A stretch of DNA of 64,000 bases from assembly GCA_038363925.1 (NCBI GenBank), contig JAQQWL010000007.1, positions 992,001 to 1,056,000 on the forward strand, given 5' to 3'. Position 1 is the stretch's first letter, and every line of letters begins with the position of its first letter. Both the position numbers and the translations under genes were made by a program. Positions 45,786 to 57,671 of this stretch are shown piece by piece. Below the pieces are notes generated by a model that worked only from the letters and a program-made list of their open reading frames with translations, was not told where the DNA came from and searched no databases. The DNA comes from Apiospora phragmitis (taxonomy: Eukaryota; Ascomycota; Sordariomycetes; Amphisphaeriales; Apiosporaceae).

Positions 45786-48127
45786 TCACACCTTGGTTTC
45801 CTCCCCACGACGGCTCCATTGGTGGACCAATCCCTGGCTTGTCCGGTGTTTTTCCTGGTACAGCATGTCCGTCATGTGCCTGTACAACCAAGGATTCGCA
45901 CCATGGTAGTTGATGCTGTGGTCGCTGTCCGTGAACGACTGCCAGTCCATCTTCTGGGGGCTGATTCCCGCTCCCACTACCAGATCGATCAAGGCCGCCG
46001 AGTTCTGGTAGTGTACGTTGTCGTCGCCCGTGCCGTGGTAGATGGCGAAGCGGCCCGCGATGTTTCGGAATCCCTCGGGCTTCCGCACCGCCGTCTCATT
46101 GTACCCGGCCTCATTGGTCGACGGCACCTTCATGTAACGCTCCGTGTACATGCTGTCGTAGAAGCGCCAATCACTGACTGGTGCGACGATGAGGGCGTGG
46201 CTGAAGACGCCGCTGTCGGCCTCGATCACCTTGGACGACAGGTATCCTCCAAACGACCAGCCCTGGATGCCGATCTTGGACGCGTCGATATAAGGTCGGG
46301 ACTCGGCCAGCTGCTGTGCCACCCAGATCTGGTCTTGGGCCTCGAGTTTGCCGAGGTGTGCCGTCACTGTAGATCGAAACTCTCGACCCTTGTAGCCCGT
46401 GCCTCGCCCGTCCACGGTATATGTAATGTATTGGAGTTCCGGATCAGATGTGATGTATGCCTTCCAGTCAATGGCCTTGAAGGACTTGGAGACTTCCTGG
46501 GCACCCGGACCACCGTATGGAATAAACAGCACCGGGTAGGTCTTCGAAGGATCAAATTTTGGCGGTAGGCGTTCCATCACATTGAATCTGAAGCCCGACG
46601 GGTGGTCGAGGCTGAAGTAGGTAATGTTAGGTAGATTGTAGTCTTGAAACTTGGTGAGGAGAGCTTCGTTGGAGGTGATGACGCGGATAGGCTCTGTGCT
46701 GTTGATCGAGTAGAGCTCCTGGTACGGCACGTCAGGTCCCTGGTAGCTCAGGATGTAGTATCCCCCGCCGAGGAGAATGAAGCAGACCAGACGGCCGGGA
46801 CGCTGTCATCGACAAGCGGTTTCTTAGACAAAGTCGCATAGGAGACGAAGTACAGATGGCGTTCTGTGCTGTGTTTCTCCGTTGACGTGTAGTAGATGAG
46901 CTCCTTCGCAGTATCGACTTTGAGGATTGACACGACTTCCCACTCGCCACTCGTCACGGCGATACCCTCGCCCCCCTCAGCGGGGTACAAGTAGATGTGC
47001 TGCCAGCCAGACTCGTCCGAAACATCGAGGTACCAGCTCCCAGTGCCATTGATCTTGCCGACGTATTGCATGAGCAAGGTGTTCTCCAGCCAGCCATCTG
47101 TACCATCCCGCTCACGGATAACGGTTGATTCCAGGTTCTCGAACTGTGCTGTGATAGCCACTTTGACATGTTTTGACTGGTCTTGGACGCGGTTGAAGGC
47201 GCGATACGCCAGGGTGTCGTGGGTATCAGTCAGCCATGTCACCTCTCCAATGACCAAATCGTCGGGCGCATACGCAGTTATCTCGACGGGCTGCGTTTTA
47301 CCGGTTTCGACATCGAGAAGCGTCAAACTGACGGTTGGGTTCTTGGAGCCGACTTTGGGGTAACGCAACTCTAGTTTTTCTGGATAGCTGGGAGCGACGG
47401 GCTGGCCGTCCATGTAGTACGGAATAGTGAAGGTCTCGACGCCTGTCTCATTGAAACTTAAGAAGACAACGGCCATTCCGTTGGGCGAGAACCAGAACGT
47501 CTTCCTATCGCCGAATATTTCTTCCTCATAGACCCAGTCGGGCACGGCATGGAAAAGATCTGGGCCGCCGTCTTCCGTGACCTGGGTAACGGTGCCATTG
47601 GTGTTCAGGAACAAGTCGTTTCCCCGCACAAAAGCGATGGTCTCTCCGACAGGCGCAAACTCGGCATATTGGATGTCACCATCCTGGTCGGCAACGAGAG
47701 GCAGAATCTCACCGGACTCGACGTCGAGGACCGAGTAGTCGGCAAAGAACGAATGACGGTACTGCTTCTTGTAGTTGGTGGAGAACAAAACTTTCTTCAA
47801 GTCCGGGCGAATGGTGTAATCATGGATGCCCTTGGGGATAGCGTCAGCAGCAACAAATGTCGAACTCTCGCCGGTGACGAAGTTCTCGAGAACCAGAGCG
47901 CCCGAGTCGTCCTGGTAGATGAATTGGCCATCCTCGCCGCCACTCAACCAGTCGATCGATTGGGAGCTAGCCCGGAACGCAGATGACACCACGGTCTCGT
48001 TGAAGGTGATCAGCTTGTCGCCATTGCCGAGAGGCTGGTGAGGTTGCCGCGCGGGTTCAATGGCCAGTGTTGCATCAAAGATGACGGAGCCCACCAGAAG
48101 GAGACTGGGGAGTGAGGGGATCTTCAT
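45786..48127 (-). CDS. secreted dipeptidyl peptidase IV (prolyl oligopeptidase family S9B), one apparent frameshift
   Basis: The frame starts [20 protein letters not shown] (signal peptide, ATG at 48127-48125) and would give about 780 residues. An eight-bladed beta-propeller (..[18 protein letters not shown].. onward) precedes the alpha/beta-hydrolase domain. Catalytic residues are visible: Ser in GWSFGGY (46256-46254), Asp in GTGDDNVH, and His in [10 protein letters not shown]. Fungal DPP IV removes X-Pro/X-Ala dipeptides from extracellular peptides. The reading frame breaks once, in the CCCCC/GGGGG run at 46762-46766: ..SFSSAG continues as [17 protein letters not shown] only if one G is restored. 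Everything else is intact, so a homopolymer error is as likely as a real mutation. Several N-glycosylation sites fit secretion. Confidence 0.9.
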
Positions 48128-48680
48128 CTTCGAAGATTCGCAGTGATCTCTGGACTTGAAGGGCGAAGATGAGGAATAAAGAGAAAAGCAACGGGAATGG
48201 ATGGGCAACATGCCATGGTCAATGGCTTTTATCTACAATATTTCGCTCGCATATGCACCTCAATCAACCGGTCCCATACCCAAGACAATTGACCGCCGCG
48301 ACTCGCACTTTCCGAATGTCGTGACGAAGACCGACATTGTACAGAAACCAAGAGCCGGTAGAGTCTTGGCTGCAGCTTATCGTCCAATCCGAGACTTCAA
48401 TTGACGCCAAGTGCCCCGGCGCGGCGAGCAGGGTTGCAGAGCGACCTACCAATTCTGGAAGGCGCGATCAGACTGTCTCCTTTAGCCGCAAATGCGTGAA
48501 TGGAATCGATGGATTCAAATGCTGCACTGGATGCTCATGTGTTCTATCAGATTTTATCCAATCTACTTATGTTGTTGACCATGGAAGCGGCATGGGTTCT
48601 GTCCATAGGGACTTAGTGGGGCATAGGCCTGAAAAGTCCGCTAACACTTAGGGAGCAGCGAACCCCTCGTCCCTGATTGA
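48128..48680. other. intergenic, no gene seen
   Basis: Promoter side of the DPP IV gene. Confidence 0.4.
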
Positions 48681-49880
48681 TCAATGACTCTTGCTGCCAT
48701 CCACCTCTTCTGGGGCGTACTGCCATTCGGCATTGCCGCTGGCGGCTATCCTGTCTGGAAGGGTTTCCACTGCATTCGAAAGAGTGCCTACCCTGTTCAA
48801 AAGGATATTCATCTTCTTTGAAAGAGTGTCTACTTTGTCCCAATAAGCCTCATTCTTATCCGAAAGACTCTTGCCCCCAACGGCGCCGCTCGCAGCCAGG
48901 GACACTACAAGGTTGAACTCGAAGTCGAAGCAGAGTTTTATTTGGCTGATAGTTTTGCTTTGTCTCCAAACGTTGACCGACGCAATCCAGCCCTGGCTTG
49001 CTGAACCATTCGGTATGGTTACTAATCGCATCGCGTCGTCCCAAATCAGTCCTTGTGGCCCCCGGATTCCAAACAGTGGCTCTCCATTCGGGCCGTGTGA
49101 AAGCAGTGTACTGCACACCCGATAACTAAGCCTCTGCGCTGCCGTTATTTCTCGTGCTGTCGCCCGAGGCTGCCGCACATGTACGGGAACATCCTGACAA
49201 AAGGCATCCCGCCCAAGCCTTTCCCAGCTCAATGGTGGCCTCACGTTGTTCTTGATCTCTTCTCCATCCACGTTGACCCGAGCATACTGGTCATCCTCAT
49301 CAAGACGCCGTAGGAAGACCCCGCTCATATTGCCTTGAATCGGGACAGAGTTTGGTAACGAGGTTGGATCGTTGCAGTGTATCCGTGCAAGGTAGGTATC
49401 CAACGTCCAGGGCGTCAGGTTGAGGGTTATCTCTACGCCCCTGTTTGTCAACCTGTACGCACTCCGTCCCTTCTTCGGCCGAACAGTCTTCACATTCCCA
49501 CATGCTGCGAAGTCCTCCGGAGCTCTTGCCAGTAGGCCCGCATGGCGATTCCCCATGCCAACCCAAGCAAAGATGGAATGGTCATCGGATGTTTTGATTA
49601 TCTCTTTTTGCAGTCGAAGAAATGCATTCTCACGCTCACCGTAGAGCATGGGCAAGTTGATACCGAACAGGCCAAAGAGACTGTAAGCTCTATCCTCGGT
49701 GACAGTTCCCTTACGGCCAGCAGCCCAAGACATGCGCTCGGCAATGGAGAAGTCCTTAAGATTTGCCTTGTTTTCCAGCAAACGGTTGCTTCAATCCGTG
49801 TTTGTCCCCAATGTAGCGACAGTTCTTATCGTAGAACTTGACGTCTGTTGGCTGTGATATGATATCCAGCCAATGCTTCA
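48681..49880 (-). pseudogene. truncated HET (heterokaryon incompatibility) domain gene
   Basis: The minus-strand frame 49781-48681 encodes the second half of a HET protein: ..FSIAERMSWAAGRKGTVTED.. and ..AYSLFGLFGINLPMLYGERE.. are hallmark motifs. Then comes an Ig-like or unassigned C-terminus ending in a heptad-like region (..DKVDTLSKKMNILLNRVGTL..). Just upstream, in another frame, lie ..PTDVKFYDKNCRYIGDKHG.., the motif that normally precedes it; a one-base shift near 49790 separates them. The first ~200 residues of a HET domain are absent upstream (a stop is met at about 49885), so the gene is 5'-truncated. HET proteins mediate allorecognition cell death; this copy is unlikely to be functional. 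Confidence 0.7.
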
Positions 49881-49885
49881 GTTAA

Positions 49886-50272
49886 TTAGACGGCTGAGCA
49901 TGCAATAAGAATGGATATAAGAGCATTGCATCCTGCCTCGTCTCGTGAAAAATGTCCAGGTCTTGCCGTTGAGACAACAGCCCGACGACGTCACCACTTT
50001 TTGCTTATACCGATCTTACCTATTTCACTTGAAGCACCTGCAGACTGCAGTCACTGCTGTGGGTCTTCCTTCGCGACTTCCACATTGCATTTGGGAGGAC
50101 CTGCACGTGCTCGTTGTGAACGTCTAGGTCACTCACTGCTGGGTTGCTGATCTGACAATGAACCATCAACATTTATTAAGACTTCAAGTTATCTGCAGCT
50201 CGTTTTTCCAAACCAGCATCTTTGAACCACCAACGCTTGTTTAAGAGGTCTTCAAATTATCTGTAACTGGTC
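49886..50272. other. intergenic
   Basis: Leader region of the MARVEL-like gene. TTTCCAA-CCAGCA motifs recur ahead of the 42 bp duplication. Confidence 0.4.
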
Positions 50273-50356
50273 TTTCCAACCCAGCACCTTACCTCGACCC
50301 ATCCAAAATGGATGTTTCCAACCCAGCACCTTACCTCGAACCATCCAGAATGGATG
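50273..50356 (+). repeat. 42 bp tandem duplication spanning the start codon
   Basis: 50273-50314 and 50315-50356 are two copies differing by two to three substitutions. Each contains CCAGCACCTTACCTCGA and ends in AATGGATG. Confidence 0.9.
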
Positions 50357-51129
50357 CCAAGTTAAACATGCTGGCTCGCGGCCTTCACGCGCTCCTCGCT
50401 GCCCTCGCCATCGGCCTGATCACTTGCTACAGTGTAGCCAGCAACAAAGTCCATTTGTTCACCTTGGAGATCCTCTTTGTACGTTGTCTTGAAGGAACCG
50501 CACTGATTATGTGCCCATCAAAAACCCAAGGTATAATCGCTAACCTCGCAATATCAATAACAAACAGGCCATCTTCAGCCTCGTCTGGTTCTGCCTCCTG
50601 TTTGTCTCGTCCTTCACCAGCTTCTTGCAACATGCGCCCCTCCCACGCGTCATGGTCGCCGCCGTTTCGCTCCTGGTCGACACACTGATCTTTCTGCGCA
50701 CGGCGTCGGTCCTAGCCAGCATCGCCTTCATCTACTACCAAATCAACCAGATCAACGGTTTTGAGGATGCAATCCTTTCCTCCAGCACAAGCAACAAAAG
50801 TGGTGGTAAAAGCGGCAGCAGCTGGCACAGCACTGGCGGTAGCAGCAGTAGCAGTCTCCGAGATAGTTCGAAGCCGTACATGGCCGCCATCGTCATGACT
50901 GCCATATTCGAGTAAGTCCCTCCTCCACTGCAGCTAGAAGCCCACCATGCTTGGGAGCTACTTACTACCGGGAAAATGGTGCAAATGCTGACTCCGACTT
51001 TCTTCCAGCTTCTTCCTCCTCTGCGATCTCGTTATCGCCTTCCTGCGTATGCTCTCCGCTGCTCACGAGGCGTCTACCAGCGTCCCTGTCCAGAAGCTTC
51101 CCGAGGGCCCCGCCAACATCCCTGCGTAG
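50308..51129 (+). CDS. four-transmembrane MARVEL-like membrane protein
   Basis: Exons 50308-50478, 50568-50911 and 51009-51129 (donors GTACGT and GTAAGT; CTAACCTC branch) give 211 residues. Four hydrophobic segments are visible: GLHALLAALAIGLITCYSV, IFSLVWFCLLFVSSFTSFL, a long third segment (VMVAAVSLLVDTLIFLRTAS onward), and AAIVMTAIFEFFLLCDLVI. A Ser/Gly-rich loop lies between TM3 and TM4. This is the layout of fungal MARVEL-domain proteins, which sit in plasma-membrane microdomains or traffic vesicles. Two in-frame ATGs exist because of the tandem duplication: 50308 adds MDVSNPAPYLEPSR to the product started at 50350. Which one is used cannot be told from sequence. Confidence 0.75.
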
Positions 51130-52403
51130 AGAGAAGGAGCATGAAGCATGTGGTTGTGTTTGATTTGTTTCACCTATGATGTCACACGAAGAGAGGGGGG
51201 CGTTTTTTCCAATTCATGATACCACCCAATCCGAATATGCGGAAGGCTTCGCAGCCTGTCTATTCCTAGTTTACTGTTCACGAACTTGGCCACCAAGGCT
51301 TTCAGGCCACACAATTTGGTACCTGGTTGCATTCTTGTCATGCCAGCTCCTCCATTGCCGCCCACATCCCTCCTGTCGCGGGTCAACAATCCTTTGCCCT
51401 GTACTTAGTTATAATAGTAACCTCACGGAGCAGAGCTATGTATAATTTACACGGGAATTCCCACTTCAAAATGTGTCCACGTATTGTGATGTTTACGATA
51501 TTTCAAGTAATTAAAACTTAAGATCAAAATCACCTTAATCTGATACACGGTCTTCCGTTAACGAACTCCCGCGTGAACAAACTTAAGTTGTTCAGACAAC
51601 GACGTATCAACCACCAAAAGAGAACGTTCATCTTATGCATTAATATGAAGAACAGCTTGCCGCCCACTGTCTTCATCAGCCTGCTAGTCATTTTTGACTG
51701 GGCTGATATTGTGCCGGCTAAGATACGAAGCAGTTAATAGGATCCCAAAGCGATAGGCCTCTTTTCCTAACGATACCTCTAGGGAGACCCTAGTCTCGGA
51801 GAGGAGGTCATATTTAAGATGAAAATGAAGAAGCATGGCTATATTCGGGTTCGAGGATACGGCCTTGTTCGCTCATGCGAGGAGAGGTTGGAACTTAGTG
51901 ACGAGTGAGACTGTCCCCAAGAATTCCATAGGCAGAGGGCGCCTAATTCGGATGACTTTCTTCCTTTTTCTTTTTTTGGTGGGGGTTGTTCTCTCAAGTT
52001 TTATTCCACCACAGAGATGAGAAAATATAATAATCATCTGAGCAACCCACCATTCCGGAGCACTGCGAGGAGCTGCGCCTCAAGACGGCAGAGCGGCACC
52101 GACGGTTGAGGTTAGAAAGTCCGCCTAGTCCGCCGAGCCCTCGGTCCCAAGCCTACAAGGATCAGGTGAGCAAGTGAGACCAGATACCTCATCGATCTGG
52201 ATCGATCTGACAAGCCATTCACGCTCGGGGTTCAGAGTTGAGAAATCCCCGCACATCTAGGTAGAGGGTTGATAGTTTCTGCCGCGTTCAGGCACGGCCT
52301 GAAATTGGACATGGGACTCCGTTTTTCGCCTTGTAGACTTTCTAGATCACCCAGTGATATTTGAATTGGTTTATTTCGATTTGATATACAGCTCTCTAAT
52401 GTT
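51130..52403. other. intergenic, no gene seen
   Basis: Only short frames without coding character. Confidence 0.5.
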
Positions 52404-53412
52404 CTATAAGATCCATTTCTCCGGCTTAAAAATCTCTTCACTAGTCTCATCTCTTGGTCCTTTTGTTAAGTTATCAAGTAGAAGCTATAATGATCACAAA
52501 TTAGCAAACTATAGCTTTGCGAAGGCGTTCAAACAAAGGAAAGGGGTGAGGACTTACCGTGGCATGGTATTTGACGTAAAAGTCGCCGTCTCGGAACTTC
52601 TTGTGCTCGTCGCCCGTGGCCTGGTCGCCCTCGAGCAGAAACTCCGCCAGCCCCCTTTTCCAGCCCTCCAGCAGCTCTTCCCGCTTCTCGGCCGACGACG
52701 CGCACTCGTCCAGGAAGGTCTTGGCCGCGGCCCGGACGCCGACGCACGCCGCCGCGAAGTCCGCCTTGGACCAGGGGTACATGTAGCCGTGCCCCATGCC
52801 CGCCGGGTCGAGCAGCGCGTCTAAGTGCTTCGGCAGATCGGCCTGGTCGCCGCGGCCGGCCTTGGCGACCCCGAGCGCGTGTGCGCGGCCCTCGGCGGCC
52901 CAGGCGGTCACGGTGCGGGTGCGTTCCTCGCGCAGGTCGAGGACGGCCTTGAGCGCCTCGCCGAGCTTGCTGTCCTTGTTGTCCTTGTTCTCTGCACTGC
53001 CGAGGACGTCGTCGCGCTTGAATGTCACGTTGGCGTACTCGGCGCCGTCGTAGTCCCAGTCCCGCTCCACGACGCCGCCGCCCACGTCCTCGGGGTTGCG
53101 GTACGGGTTCAGCGGCTGCACCTGGTGCTGGAAGAACGTGGCGAGGCTACGGCGGGCGGCGTCCGCACCCGTGCCGTGGGGGTTCTGGAAGTCGGGCGGG
53201 AGGAGGCCGCACATGTGGTGGTAGACGCGCAGCGCGTAGTCGATGGACTGCGGGTTCGCGTAGCTGAACTTCAAGAGGTCCCAGTGGGCAAAGGCGAGGG
53301 CGTCGGACGGGTCTGGGGAGGTGGCTATTTGGTCTGCGAGGGCCTTCGCGGCTGCCTCGGTGGCCGCAGGGCCGTCTTGTTTGTGGAATTGATTGAATAT
53401 CGATAGTGCCAT
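52404..53412 (-). CDS. conserved-type hypothetical protein, two exons
   Basis: Exon 1 (53412-52558) ends at a perfect ACG/GTAAGT donor. Exon 2 (52484-52404, acceptor ATTATAG) adds LLLDNLTKGPRDETSEEIFK and PEKWIL before TAG, for 311 residues. The simple unspliced frame runs 16 codons past the donor, but the spliced tail has better coding character. The protein starts MALSIFNQFHKQDGPAATEA and contains Trp/Tyr-rich helices (..DLLKFSYANPQSIDYALRVY..) and ..MGHGYMYPWSKADFAAACVG... It is soluble, with no signal peptide. GC-rich third positions indicate real coding. I do not recognise the family; fold and function are unknown. Confidence 0.75.
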
Positions 53413-54930
53413 GTTGTGTTTGCTGATAGTTGTTGTTTTTTGGAAATACTTGCCGAATAAGTTCTAGGTGCGCAATTGCGCGCTTACTCTTTATATCGGG
53501 TTGGATTTATATGTAGCAACATGTACAGTGTGATGGACTTGGGAGATGATGCCGATCAATCGATAGGCAGAACAGTTGCATGCTGACATTTACGTCCCAC
53601 AATGTTATCATGATGCAGGAGCTGAGCCAGCCTGAGCTCCGAGTTGGCTGGTAATTAATTAGAATATTTTTAGCACTCTAGTCTTACGATAGATTGTATT
53701 GGCGGGGCTCAACTGCCGATCCCCCAAATCCACTGCCCCAACACTAAAAGCTTACTACGGATAATGCTAATTGCAGCACAGCCCTACAGTCACCGTACTC
53801 GAAAGTTGAAGCACACTGGCTAGCTAATCCAAGTGGTGAGGTACTCCTACAGCTCATCTCATAGTGTGTAGGTACCGGTCTTTTGTAGTTGGATTGTCGT
53901 GGTCGTTCTTTATGAATCCCCTACGCTCTGTCTATGGCCACAAAACCAGGTTAACTATGAGGAACACGAATTGGCGGGCACCATGAATTCTATTTCTAGA
54001 CCTCTGCCATCCGAAGTTAGTGCTTCATGAAACTTGAGACAAACGAGCCTGGGGGTACTTGGGATGGAATGTGGGGGTTGTCAACATACCTTGAAGGTTA
54101 CCATCACAGTCCCGCAACTCTGTCACTAGTGCTTACTTTACTTCGACGTCATGTCAACAACTAATATTCCTTCTCGTTGTACGACAACCTGAACCAACGT
54201 GCAAGTTCACAATATCCATACCCACATGTGGTGCCTGCTGTTTCCAGTTAACAGCCGCCGAGGTGCCTCCACAGGATTCAGCCACCATCGGACGATGCAC
54301 TATATGCGGCACAGCAGTTAGCGCTATACCATCCCCGGGCATTGCTCCGGGACCCTTTCTAGTAGGGACAAACGCACTCCCGCTCAGCTGCGCGTGTTGA
54401 TCGGCCCCCAGCTGCAGGGGCCGCCGCTTACGACACTGCCACCCCCCTATATGTCATATGCTTAAGATAGTAATGCTGCCTCTGTACAACTCACTATACT
54501 TGTTGCTTGGAGCTACCCCTGCAGCTCAGCCTCAGCGATCCTTTGGAACATCTTAATATGTTTTCTGCATCGCGATGTAAAATTGCTTACTGTCTGTGGG
54601 TCGTGCAAGGCATGTTGCTATTTTCTTTTTGGGTTTTCAGCAACTTCAACCTCACGATCCTGTGCAGATCATTGTGATCTTCGTCGTAAGATGACTTCAT
54701 TGTCAGAATCCTACGATGATATACGAGGCTGTAGATATCGGAATGGCTTAACAAGTACAAACTATGATGGTTCAAGATCATTATAAAGACCGGCGGACTA
54801 TCATGACTTAAATTCCCCTTTTTGCCATCATCATCAACAAACAACTCAGAAGCATTCAAACCTCATATACTCTACAACGCATTCTCCTACCACATTGCAG
54901 TAACATTCCAATTTCTCATCAATCGCAATC
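53413..54930. other. 1.5 kb intergenic region
   Basis: No gene seen. The A/T-rich last 200 bp precede the secreted-protein start at 54931. Confidence 0.5.
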
Positions 54931-55503
54931 ATGAAGTTCAGCACCGTCAGCGTCCTCGCCTTCGCCATCACCCCCGCGCTGTCCGCAGCCATCGGCAACG
55001 TCAGCCCCGCCGCCACCTCCACCCTCAGCCAGCGCGGCCTGTTCGGCGACAAGACGGAGGACTTCCCGGACAAGGTCAAGTGCCCCGAGACGGACGGCGG
55101 TGACGAGAAGGAGTTCAAGAAGGACGACATGGAGGACGTGGCCACGAAGTGGCTCGACAAGCTCAACGACAAGAAGAACATCGGCAAGGGCGACCAGTCG
55201 CAGGGCTACCCGGCGCGCTACGCCATCGGCAAGGAGGGCGCCCCGGGCAAGCCCGGCGAGTTCTGGGAGAACACGCAGCGCATGAAGTTCGACGACGAGT
55301 GCATGAAGGGCTACATCTGGGAGATCCCCCTGCTCGCTAGCGGCAAGGAGTGGAGCGGCGACGGCGGCAACGGCGACGCCGGCCCCTACCGGCTCTACTT
55401 CCTCGCCAAGGACGGCAAGGCCAAGTTCTGCGGCTCGGCCATCCACAACAGCAAGGACCTGTCCAAGGGCCACGAGTTCAAGCGCTGCGAGCCCGATGAC
55501 TAG
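54931..55503 (+). CDS. small secreted protein with RNase T1/F1-like features
   Basis: Single exon, 190 residues. The signal peptide MKFSTVSVLAFAITPALSAA is followed by a Lys/Asp/Glu-rich region and four cysteines (51, 124, 167, 186). The C-terminal ~100 residues resemble the N1/T1 guanyl ribonuclease fold. GYPARY (92-97) occupies the place of the YPHxY motif. IWEIPL (E131), PYRLYF (R154) and SAIHNS (H172) correspond to the catalytic Glu, Arg and second His. The first catalytic His is Ala here. The last Cys closes the domain. This is the pattern of RNase-like secreted fungal proteins, some catalytic and some not. Assignment rests on motif spacing I can see, not on an alignment. Third codon positions are almost all G/C, the strongest bias in the window. 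Confidence 0.6.
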   Translation: MKFSTVSVLAFAITPALSAAIGNVSPAATSTLSQRGLFGDKTEDFPDKVKCPETDGGDEKEFKKDDMEDVATKWLDKLNDKKNIGKGDQSQGYPARYAIGKEGAPGKPGEFWENTQRMKFDDECMKGYIWEIPLLASGKEWSGDGGNGDAGPYRLYFLAKDGKAKFCGSAIHNSKDLSKGHEFKRCEPDD

Positions 55504-56058
55504 ATGGGCAGTGTTGGACATGGATGCTTCCTGGCATGGGTGGTTTGATCCCTATGTCAGTCAGTACAAGTTATGCCAGCTTTGAATCAAAGTGCTTTGT
55601 TTGGTGTTTGTTTCAGTAGTTGAGGGCGGCCGTGTTGGAGTGTTTCGATGCAGGGGCTATAGGGGTTAGCTTTTTCTTCAAGGTGTTCAATATATCACGA
55701 GGTCTTTTGAGTGATTGCAAATTCTTTTTGTGACATCCGACAAATTGAACAGAGTCCCGTCCAGTTCAACAAGTTCAACAAATGGGTATGGCCATATTCT
55801 GCAAAACATGTAAAGATGGAGTGCCATGTCTTTACTATTAACAGTTCGAGCGAATGGTGCGAGTTGCTTCACACTCCACTCCCAAAACCTACGCATCCAG
55901 TCTTGGCATGATATGATCTTTATATATTATCATTGGCTTTGTCTGAATCAAAGTGTTGAATCGTTCCTTTGAGTCTACTCCTCATCTCCCGTCATGGGTC
56001 GTTGAATACATTAGAATTACACGTATCGTCTTTTGGTCTTCTTCCCGACCCGAGGCCC
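55504..56058. other. intergenic between convergent secreted-protein genes
   Basis: No gene seen. Confidence 0.5.
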
Positions 56059-56454
56059 TTAAGGGTGCATGGGGACAGTGACGTCGCCACCTACCTGAGC
56101 GCAGGCCATGGAGTTATTACCGCCGGCGTGGCAGTAGGTAGGGACCTCGACCCGAGTCTGGTAGCCCCAGCTATCACAAGAGGACACGAGAGTCAGTTAA
56201 CGACACATAAATAAGAGAAACCCGGGAAAGACTTACCCGAAAGTGACCTCGCGGCTGCCCGTCAGCTAGTAGCTCAGCTGGTCGACCCGGGCGTCGGTGA
56301 GGTTGCGGGCCACTAGGGCCTTGTGGGCGCTGAAGCCGCTCAGCGTCAGGGTCTCGCGCACGTCGCCGACCTGGGGCGCGGGCGCCGGGGCCGCGGACAC
56401 GGCCTTGGAGCCGAACAGGGCGGCGCCGGCGGCGGTGGCGATGGCGATCTGCAT
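56059..56454 (-). pseudogene. small secreted protein gene with one in-frame TAG
   Basis: Exons 56454-56237 and 56170-56059 (66 nt intron, GTAAGT..GATAG) make 109 codons in one frame. The N-terminus MQIAIATAAGAALFGSKAVS is a signal peptide. The body reads ..VRETLTLSGFSAHKALVARN.., then TAG at 56268-56266, then LTGSREVTFGWGYQTRVEVP and a two-Cys tail (..TYCHAGGNNSMACAQ..). Coding character and splice phase are kept after the TAG, so the stop interrupts a real gene. TAG could come from CAG or TGG by a single C-to-T-type change, or be edited to UGG in mRNA. There is no homology I recognise. The terminator is the TAA at 56061-56059; a further intron at CAG/GTAGGT is possible. Confidence 0.6.
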
Positions 56455-57299
56455 CTTTATGGTTGGCGTTTCCTGGGGGGTCTGGCGAATGAAGTGAGGT
56501 TTGAGAGGTGGGACTTCGTTCGTTTGGCTGAAAGACTGAGGAGGAGTGCGGGATGGACCGGAGAGACAACAATGGGGTTGAGGCTTTCGGTGCCCCACTA
56601 TATATATGCGCCTCTAGAAGGGGCCTAACCCCGGACAATGACGGATGGGCGGCATAAACCAGTCCGCTTCTAGAGATTGAGTCCGGGCAGGTATAGCCAG
56701 GGGGCGGGGCTCCGAGATCCGAATGTGGGTGACGATCCCTACCCGTTGCCATCCAGAGCGGGGGAGGCTCATTTTAATATGTACGAGAAAATCCACGTTC
56801 AGGGCAGAATCCGGATTTATAGTGCCGCCTACACATCACCCTACATCCCAACTGCCGAAGCTGCATCACCGACTGAAAACGCCATGTTCATGACATCAAA
56901 GCCGACTAGACTGGCACCACCAGCTCTCCCGAGTGGGTATTCCAAGAGATCATTTGGGACTGCAAACGCTGTGTTGTGCTAATTGACAAACCAAGACTTG
57001 TATCTTCCTAAACTTAGTCACTGTGCCAGCATCTACAAGTCCACTATTGCTACGACCGATAGCCAAAAACAAGTAACGTTGAACGATGAGTCCCACAATA
57101 TAATGTCGCTATCGTCATGCAGCCGAACGACAACATCCGAGCTCCCTCGGCACCTGCCTCGGAGGCTTTTCTGTTCTTTTTCTTTGATATTCTTAGTCAT
57201 TCTATAAATAGGGGACGCTATGACTTTCATAGAATTTTACATTTTCAAGGCTAGTAAGAACTTATTCGAGTTTTTAAGCTGGCTTTGACCACGTACTTC
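56455..57299. other. intergenic
   Basis: Contains a TATATATA box at about 56598-56605, correctly placed upstream of the minus-strand secreted gene. No gene. Confidence 0.5.
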
Positions 57300-57671
57300 A
57301 TGTGCCACAGCCCTTCTACTACCGGCGGGCTGCTGATGCGGCTGGCACGCATTCGGAGCCATGGCATGGCCGCTTTGGCCGGAGACAAGACGTGGGCATT
57401 GTCGTGGGATCAGCAAAGAATGGGAGCGGCCTTGGACAATGCTACCGGGATCCTGTCGAATACACCACTTCAGACCGGGCCAGCTTATATGAATCGGGGG
57501 ACATTATTCGTAATGGCGACTGCCCGAGTGAATTGCGATCCTCACGGACAGGAGGCCCTGATTCCCGCGGAGGATCGGAGGCGGTACGACACGACTTGTG
57601 CGGCGTGGAGGGGCTACTATCCAGATTACCCGTCCAAGAAGGGGGGATCGGGGCTCAAGTCCAGACGATAG
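57300..57671 (+). CDS. hypothetical protein or exon
   Basis: Frame of 123 residues from an ATG at 57300 (MCHSPSTTGGLLMRLARIRS..), ending ..YYPDYPSKKGGSGLKSRR. Composition is protein-like, particularly the second half (..RVNCDPHGQEALIPAEDRRR..). No signal peptide, membrane segment or known motif. An alternative frame over the same stretch is also open, so the call is tentative; it may be the last exon of a gene with an unseen 5' part. Confidence 0.35.
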   Translation: MCHSPSTTGGLLMRLARIRSHGMAALAGDKTWALSWDQQRMGAALDNATGILSNTPLQTGPAYMNRGTLFVMATARVNCDPHGQEALIPAEDRRRYDTTCAAWRGYYPDYPSKKGGSGLKSRR

